Assembly: GCA_041752315.1 (NCBI GenBank)
Contig: JBGSHJ010000001.1
Location: forward strand, 1-64,000
Length of the DNA: 64,000 nt
Direction of reading: 5' to 3'
Origin: SYFY01 sp041752315
GTDB lineage: Bacteria; Pseudomonadota; Gammaproteobacteria; Pseudomonadales; Azotimanducaceae
Both the position numbers and the translations under genes were made by a program. The notes under the pieces were generated by a model. That model had not been told where the DNA came from. It was given only the letters and a program-made list of their open reading frames with translations, and ran no database searches. Below are positions 59,651-64,000 of the stretch, in pieces. Position 1 is the first letter of the stretch. Each line of letters starts with the position of its first letter.

Positions 59651-62047
59651 TTGAGATCCTCTGATCAGGTTGTTTCTGCGACGGGTTCAGAGCCTGTCTT
59701 GAAGCTCGATACGGTCGGTCCACGAATGCCGGTGTGGCACAAGCTGCTGTTGGCTGGTGTGGCACTCCTTGTCGCGAGCGTCGGGCTGGACCTGTTGCTG
59801 CCTCCACCCATTCCCTCGCCAATGGCTCGTACCAGTACCCTGGTGCTGGCCAGGGATGGCTCACCCCTGCGAGCGTTTGTCAGCGCCGACGGGGTGTGGC
59901 GATATCCGGTATCCCCGGCGGATGTCTCACCTCTCTACATCGATGCCCTGCTTGGTTACGAAGATCGCTGGTATTTCCAGCATCCCGGGGTAAATCCTGT
60001 CTCTCTGCTTCGGGCCGTGTTCCAGGCGCTGCGACATGGCGAGATCATATCCGGTGGTTCGACACTGACCATGCAGGTCGCACGCCTGATCGAACCGATA
60101 CCGCGCAACGCCAGCGGCAAACTCAAGCAGGTCCTGCGTGCCCTGCAGATCGAGCGACGACTGACAAAAGACGAGATACTCACGCTTTACCTTGAACGAG
60201 CACCGTTCGGGGGTACGGTGGAAGGGGTTGAGGCAGCCTCCTGGGCCTATCTTGGCAAGCCGTCAAAACAACTGTCGCGGTCGGAAGCCGCGATGCTGGT
60301 AGTGCTGCCCCAGGCGCCGAGTCGATTGCGCCCGGACCGGCATCCGGAGGCGGCACGTCGGGCTCGTGACAAGGTGCTGGATCGAATGCGTGTGCAAGGT
60401 CAATGGCCGGACGACACACTGAGTGAGGCGGTGCAGGAACCGGTGGTATCGCGACGCCTTGTTCCGCCAATGCTGGCTGCGTTGTTTGCAGAACGATTGC
60501 GGCGCGAGCGGCCGGATGCACGAGTTCTGCGTTCAACCATCGACGTTGCCTTGCAGCGCCTGATTGAATCCCGGTTGGCCGCCGAGGTGTCACGCCTGCC
60601 AGCCCGATCATCAGCCGCCGTGCTGCTGATCGACAATCCGACACGAGAAGTGCTTGTCTATGTGGGCTCGGCGCGATTCGCGGATGAAGATCGGCTGGGT
60701 CACGTCGATATGATTCGAGCGATCCGTTCACCTGGATCGACACTCAAACCGTTTCTCTATGGACTCGCTTTCGATGCAGGGCTGGTGCACTCCGCCAGCC
60801 TGATGGTTGATGCTCCCTATTCTTTCGATGGGTATCGACCGGCCAACTTCGGCGATTTTTTCCATGGTCCGGTCACGGTGGCCGATGCCCTTCGCCGTTC
60901 GCTCAATGTGCCTGCCGTGGAACTGCTGCAGCAGGTCACCCCCGAACGATTCACGGCACGCTTGCGACATGCCGGTTTACGTTTGGTGCTACCCAGAGCA
61001 GCCGCACCCAATCTTTCGATCATTCTTGGCGGCACGGGTACTCGTCTGGATCAGATCGCGGGTGTTTATTCGGCACTTGCCAACGACGGCGTGGGCGGAC
61101 CGGTGCGCACGCTGGTCGATGAGCCGCTGCATGAACGCGAGGTGTTGAGTCCTGGTGCTGCGTGGATCGTGCGCGACATTCTGGAGTCCAACCCGCTGCC
61201 TGAAAAACTGGCAAGCGGGCTGGTCAACGACATGCGCCTCGCCTGGAAAACCGGTACCAGTTACGGCTATCGGGATGCGTGGGCATTTGGGGTAACCCCC
61301 ACCTACACACTGGGTGTGTGGACGGGAAGACCGGATGGCACACCGATGCCGGGTCAGTATGGAGCGGTCACGGCGTTGCCGATGCTCGTCAATCTCCTGC
61401 GCTCCTTGCCACGATCGGCGGCAGATCGTGCTCCTTCGGTCCCGCCTTCCAACGTGTCGTCCCGTGACATCTGCTGGCCGACGGGGGTGCCTGAAACGGG
61501 TGATCGGGAGTCGTTATGCCATGTCACAAAAACCGCCTGGTTGCTGGATGACAATCTGCCGCCCACCCGTGTCACCCAGCGTGGTGACAACCTGCCTCTG
61601 GTTCGCGCCATGGCCGTCGACTCATTGACCGGACACCGTGTACCAGCCGATTGCATCGCTGGATCGACCCGAATTGCACGGGTGGCCCGGTGGCCGCTGG
61701 CGGCCAGGCCCTGGCTTTCCATCATCGAGAAACGCAAGTCATCACTGCCACCGGTCAAACCGGGTTGTTCCGAATCGGTCGATACACAGCGCGGTCTGCA
61801 GATCGATGGTGTTGCGCCAGGTGCGGTACTACGGCGTGCACCGGGATCCCAGCGGGTGCTTCGGGTCCATCTGAATGCGCGTGGGGCCGCCGGCCGTGTG
61901 CACTGGCTCGTCAACAACAGACTGGCAGGCATGAGCGAGGGAGAAGGTCGGTTCGAGTTGACCCTGCCCGAGGCGGGTATCAGTTCGATTCTGGCCATCG
62001 ATGATCAGGGACACTTTGATCGATTGTCGCTGAAGGTCTTAGAATGA
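59651..62047 (+). CDS. pbpC: Penicillin-binding protein 1C
   Basis: About 798 aa from TTG 59651; ATG 59726 is a possible later start. A transmembrane helix follows the first 30 residues (KLLLAGVALLVASVGLDLLL). The GT51 transglycosylase domain has YEDRWYFQHPGVNPVSLLRA and ISGGSTLTMQVARL (residues about 102-145). The transpeptidase has SxxK at S360 (SPGSTLKPF), RRSLNVPAVELL and KTGTS at 533. A BiPBP_C domain ends the protein. It polymerises or repairs peptidoglycan and is the functional partner of the upstream alpha-2-macroglobulin. Confidence 0.95.
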   Translation: MRSSDQVVSATGSEPVLKLDTVGPRMPVWHKLLLAGVALLVASVGLDLLLPPPIPSPMARTSTLVLARDGSPLRAFVSADGVWRYPVSPADVSPLYIDALLGYEDRWYFQHPGVNPVSLLRAVFQALRHGEIISGGSTLTMQVARLIEPIPRNASGKLKQVLRALQIERRLTKDEILTLYLERAPFGGTVEGVEAASWAYLGKPSKQLSRSEAAMLVVLPQAPSRLRPDRHPEAARRARDKVLDRMRVQGQWPDDTLSEAVQEPVVSRRLVPPMLAALFAERLRRERPDARVLRSTIDVALQRLIESRLAAEVSRLPARSSAAVLLIDNPTREVLVYVGSARFADEDRLGHVDMIRAIRSPGSTLKPFLYGLAFDAGLVHSASLMVDAPYSFDGYRPANFGDFFHGPVTVADALRRSLNVPAVELLQQVTPERFTARLRHAGLRLVLPRAAAPNLSIILGGTGTRLDQIAGVYSALANDGVGGPVRTLVDEPLHEREVLSPGAAWIVRDILESNPLPEKLASGLVNDMRLAWKTGTSYGYRDAWAFGVTPTYTLGVWTGRPDGTPMPGQYGAVTALPMLVNLLRSLPRSAADRAPSVPPSNVSSRDICWPTGVPETGDRESLCHVTKTAWLLDDNLPPTRVTQRGDNLPLVRAMAVDSLTGHRVPADCIAGSTRIARVARWPLAARPWLSIIEKRKSSLPPVKPGCSESVDTQRGLQIDGVAPGAVLRRAPGSQRVLRVHLNARGAAGRVHWLVNNRLAGMSEGEGRFELTLPEAGISSILAIDDQGHFDRLSLKVLE

Positions 62048-62059
62048 CGGAAGACCACG

Positions 62060-63100
62060 ATGCTTGAACCGGAGGGTTGCGACGTGAGTGTTGATGATGT
62101 GGTGCTTCAGGAGTTGCTGCACAGTGGAGCCGAGAATGATCCATATTACGGAACTGCGCTGCTCTCTGATCACCTGCCGATGGCTCTGGTGTCGCTCAGG
62201 CGCCTGGGCGCTTCCGATCTCGAACTGAGACAGTTCCGGGATCGATATGCGACACGTCTGGAACCACAGCGGTTCCCCGAGCAACCGATCGTGGGTGAAA
62301 TCTGGCCAGATTGCCGAGGCCATCGCCAACTCTATCCCGGATTGCGACGCTACTTTGCGAACGCACTTCAGGCCCAGGGTCGGGACCAGGTGCTGAGGGA
62401 GTGGTTGCCAAGACTGATTGAAACTGCGGGGATCGATGCGTTGCATCCGCTGATCCGGACCGCGCTCGCGGTAGAAGCGGAAGCGGAAGCCGAACTTGCC
62501 TGTGCACTGGCTTACTGGGTGAGTGCCTGGGAAGCCATGCCGGTTGATGACGGCCCGCGGGAGCGCAGTGACCCGACGGAACTTTTTCACCGATTGCGTT
62601 CCCACCCGGTGCTTGGCAATCGTCCTGTGTCCACAGACATGTTCGGGGTGCAGCTTGGGCGTCTGGGTGGATTGCCGGAGTTCAGGCGACTTGTCCGCTG
62701 GCGCGGTCCGGCCGTAGGGCTGATGGATCTGGCCCGCGAAGCCGCCCGCGTCTATCTGGGCTTTGGGCATTTTTTTGCCTTGCACATGGTCACCGGCAGC
62801 CAGGCGGTGCATCTGCTGTCGCCGTGGGTCGGCGATGACGACAAGGTTGCGGACGCGCTCTGGATGAGTCTTGCCGCAGCCTATCTGATCATCCGTGCAC
62901 CCGCATATGCCGCCCCCGGAACGTCTGCCAGTCGGGAGCCCTCACGTTCCGCCGTATTGACTTCGGCACTGGCTTCGGAAGATGAACACATCGCCAAACT
63001 CGGTTACAGCGCCTTCAAGGAATGGGAAGCGTGGCGTTTGCCGGAACATGCGCTCATCCTGCAACGGATCGAGCAGGGCAAGGCCACCCTTCATTTCTGA
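62060..63100 (+). CDS. Questin oxidase-like family protein
   Basis: Encodes 346 aa. The front part DHLPMALVSLRRLGASDLEL with RQFRDRYATRLEP (residues about 37-69) is characteristic of the questin oxidase-like family (AflY type, DUF4243). Members of this family include enzymes of fungal polyketide ring cleavage, but bacterial members are not characterised. Later a helix-rich region has HFFALHMVTGSQAVHLLSPW and the conserved HIAKLGYSAFKEWE near the C-terminus. No signal peptide. It lies 12 bases after pbpC and 40 before the MBL gene. Which operon it serves is not clear. Confidence 0.72.
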   Translation: MLEPEGCDVSVDDVVLQELLHSGAENDPYYGTALLSDHLPMALVSLRRLGASDLELRQFRDRYATRLEPQRFPEQPIVGEIWPDCRGHRQLYPGLRRYFANALQAQGRDQVLREWLPRLIETAGIDALHPLIRTALAVEAEAEAELACALAYWVSAWEAMPVDDGPRERSDPTELFHRLRSHPVLGNRPVSTDMFGVQLGRLGGLPEFRRLVRWRGPAVGLMDLAREAARVYLGFGHFFALHMVTGSQAVHLLSPWVGDDDKVADALWMSLAAAYLIIRAPAYAAPGTSASREPSRSAVLTSALASEDEHIAKLGYSAFKEWEAWRLPEHALILQRIEQGKATLHF

Positions 63101-63140
63101 AGAACCGGGGTCCGGCGACGACCCAACGGAGAATCTGGAC

Positions 63141-64000
63141 ATGACCGATCTGATAGCGCTTTCCAACGCAGTCATCGATGAAGGCAAGGGTGCCGATGCG
63201 GTCGGTCCCATCAACCGCATCAATCACCAGCTGTCCGTGATTGCAGATGGTGTAGCCGTGGTTGAAGCCTTTTCGCATTGTGTCCTGTTTGATACCGACG
63301 ATGGGCTGATCGCCTTTGATACATCGAACGAACAAGGTGGCCGCAAGGTGGTGGATGCCGTGCGCGGCTGGCGCACCAAGCGGTTCAACACCGTGGTCTA
63401 CACGCATGGGCATGTGGATCATGTCGGTGGGGCGGGTGCGTTTGTGACGGATGCCGAGTCGGCGGGACATCCGTCGATCTCGTTCGTCGGCCATGAAAAC
63501 GTGCCCAGACGATTTGACCGGTACAACCTGACCAACGGCTACAACCAGATCATCAACGAACGCCAGTTCGGACAGTTTCGCAAGCGAGGCTACGATATAT
63601 CTGCAGGCAGCAATTTCCTGCCAGCCACGTCCCCAAAGCCCGATCTGACCTATCGTGACGAACTGCGGCTGGAAGTTGGTGGACTGGATGTGGAACTGCG
63701 CCATGCCCGGGGTGAAACAGACGATCACACGTGGTCATGGATTCCCCGTTACAAGGCGATCTGCGCCGGCGACTTTTTCATCTGGAACTTCCCCAACGCC
63801 GGCAATCCGCAGAAGGTACAGCGTTATCCCGTGGAGTGGGCGGCAGCGATGCGAGCCATGGCAGCCCAGGGTGCCGAGCTGTTCCTGCCGGCGCACGGCC
63901 TGCCAGTCGCTGGTGAGGCGAGGATCCGCATGGTGCTCACCGATGTAGCGGAAGCCCTGGAGTTTCTGGTCCGGGAAACCCTGAGCATGATGAATCAGGG
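63141..64000 (+). CDS. Metallo-beta-lactamase-fold hydrolase, alkylsulfatase-like, 3' end outside window
   Basis: Starts at ATG 63141 and is still open at the window edge (286 codons). The zinc motif THGHVDHVGGAGAF (about residues 88-101) is the HxHxDH pattern. Further ligands are the Glu and Asp in HARGETDDHTWSWIPRYKAI, and His in ELFLPAHGLPVAGEARI. The layout resembles alkyl sulfatases such as SdsA/BDS1, which carry a dimerisation domain after the catalytic domain. That part lies beyond the window. Substrate not known. Confidence 0.8.
   Translation, partial: MTDLIALSNAVIDEGKGADAVGPINRINHQLSVIADGVAVVEAFSHCVLFDTDDGLIAFDTSNEQGGRKVVDAVRGWRTKRFNTVVYTHGHVDHVGGAGAFVTDAESAGHPSISFVGHENVPRRFDRYNLTNGYNQIINERQFGQFRKRGYDISAGSNFLPATSPKPDLTYRDELRLEVGGLDVELRHARGETDDHTWSWIPRYKAICAGDFFIWNFPNAGNPQKVQRYPVEWAAAMRAMAAQGAELFLPAHGLPVAGEARIRMVLTDVAEALEFLVRETLSMMNQ

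Overview
The window reads as chromosomal DNA of a polar-flagellate gammaproteobacterium of moderately high GC. The flagellar order (flgEFGHIJKL, fliC-flaG-fliDS, two sigma-54 activators, fliEFGHIJ, fliK-fliLMNOPQR-flhBA-flhF-fleN-fliA-motCD) matches the Pseudomonas/Vibrio-type regulon, with FleQ/FleR-like activators, FlhF/FleN, FliA and MotC/MotD. I cannot name the genus from sequence alone.

Bases 1-15026 hold the 3' end of flgE, the rod, hook and ring genes flgF-flgJ, the hook-filament junction genes flgK and flgL, and the filament genes fliC, flaG, fliD, fliS and a fliT-like gene. fliC has a near-consensus sigma-28 promoter with exact spacing. A second sigma-28-like promoter lies just before fliS and helps fix its TTG start. 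FlgK, FliD and FliC are all enlarged, and FliC carries a duplicated variable module.

Bases 15232-25697 hold a FleQ-like regulator that has lost several AAA+ catalytic residues, an intact FleR-like activator with no FleS kinase gene, and the basal body and export genes fliEFGHIJ. A partner-switching module follows: a STAS protein (HsbA-like), a receiver-PP2C-HATPase protein (HsbR-like) and an Hpt protein. Bases 25720-29126 interrupt the flagellar genes with a probable flagellin-modification island: a small DxD glycosyltransferase, a TPR/GT-B glycosyltransferase resembling FlmG, and a methyltransferase on the other strand.

Bases 29141-43482 start with a sigma-54-type promoter before fliK, then fliLMNOPQR, flhB, flhA, a divergent flhF, fleN, fliA and the stator pair motC-motD. 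The chemotaxis genes usually found between fliA and motC in Pseudomonas are absent, although FliM keeps its CheY-binding motif.

From 43499 the content is accessory. On the minus strand lie a one-module A-T-TE synthetase with no condensation domain and a class C beta-lactamase-like hydrolase. Divergent from them is a plus-strand run: EntS-type MFS exporter, two double-EthD proteins, aldehyde dehydrogenase, NTF2-fold protein and a second MFS transporter. It looks like a small-molecule biosynthesis, modification or transport locus of unknown product. The window ends with an alpha-2-macroglobulin lipoprotein, penicillin-binding protein 1C, a questin oxidase-like protein and a metallo-beta-lactamase-fold hydrolase cut by the window edge. 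I saw no tRNA, rRNA, CRISPR array or insertion sequence.
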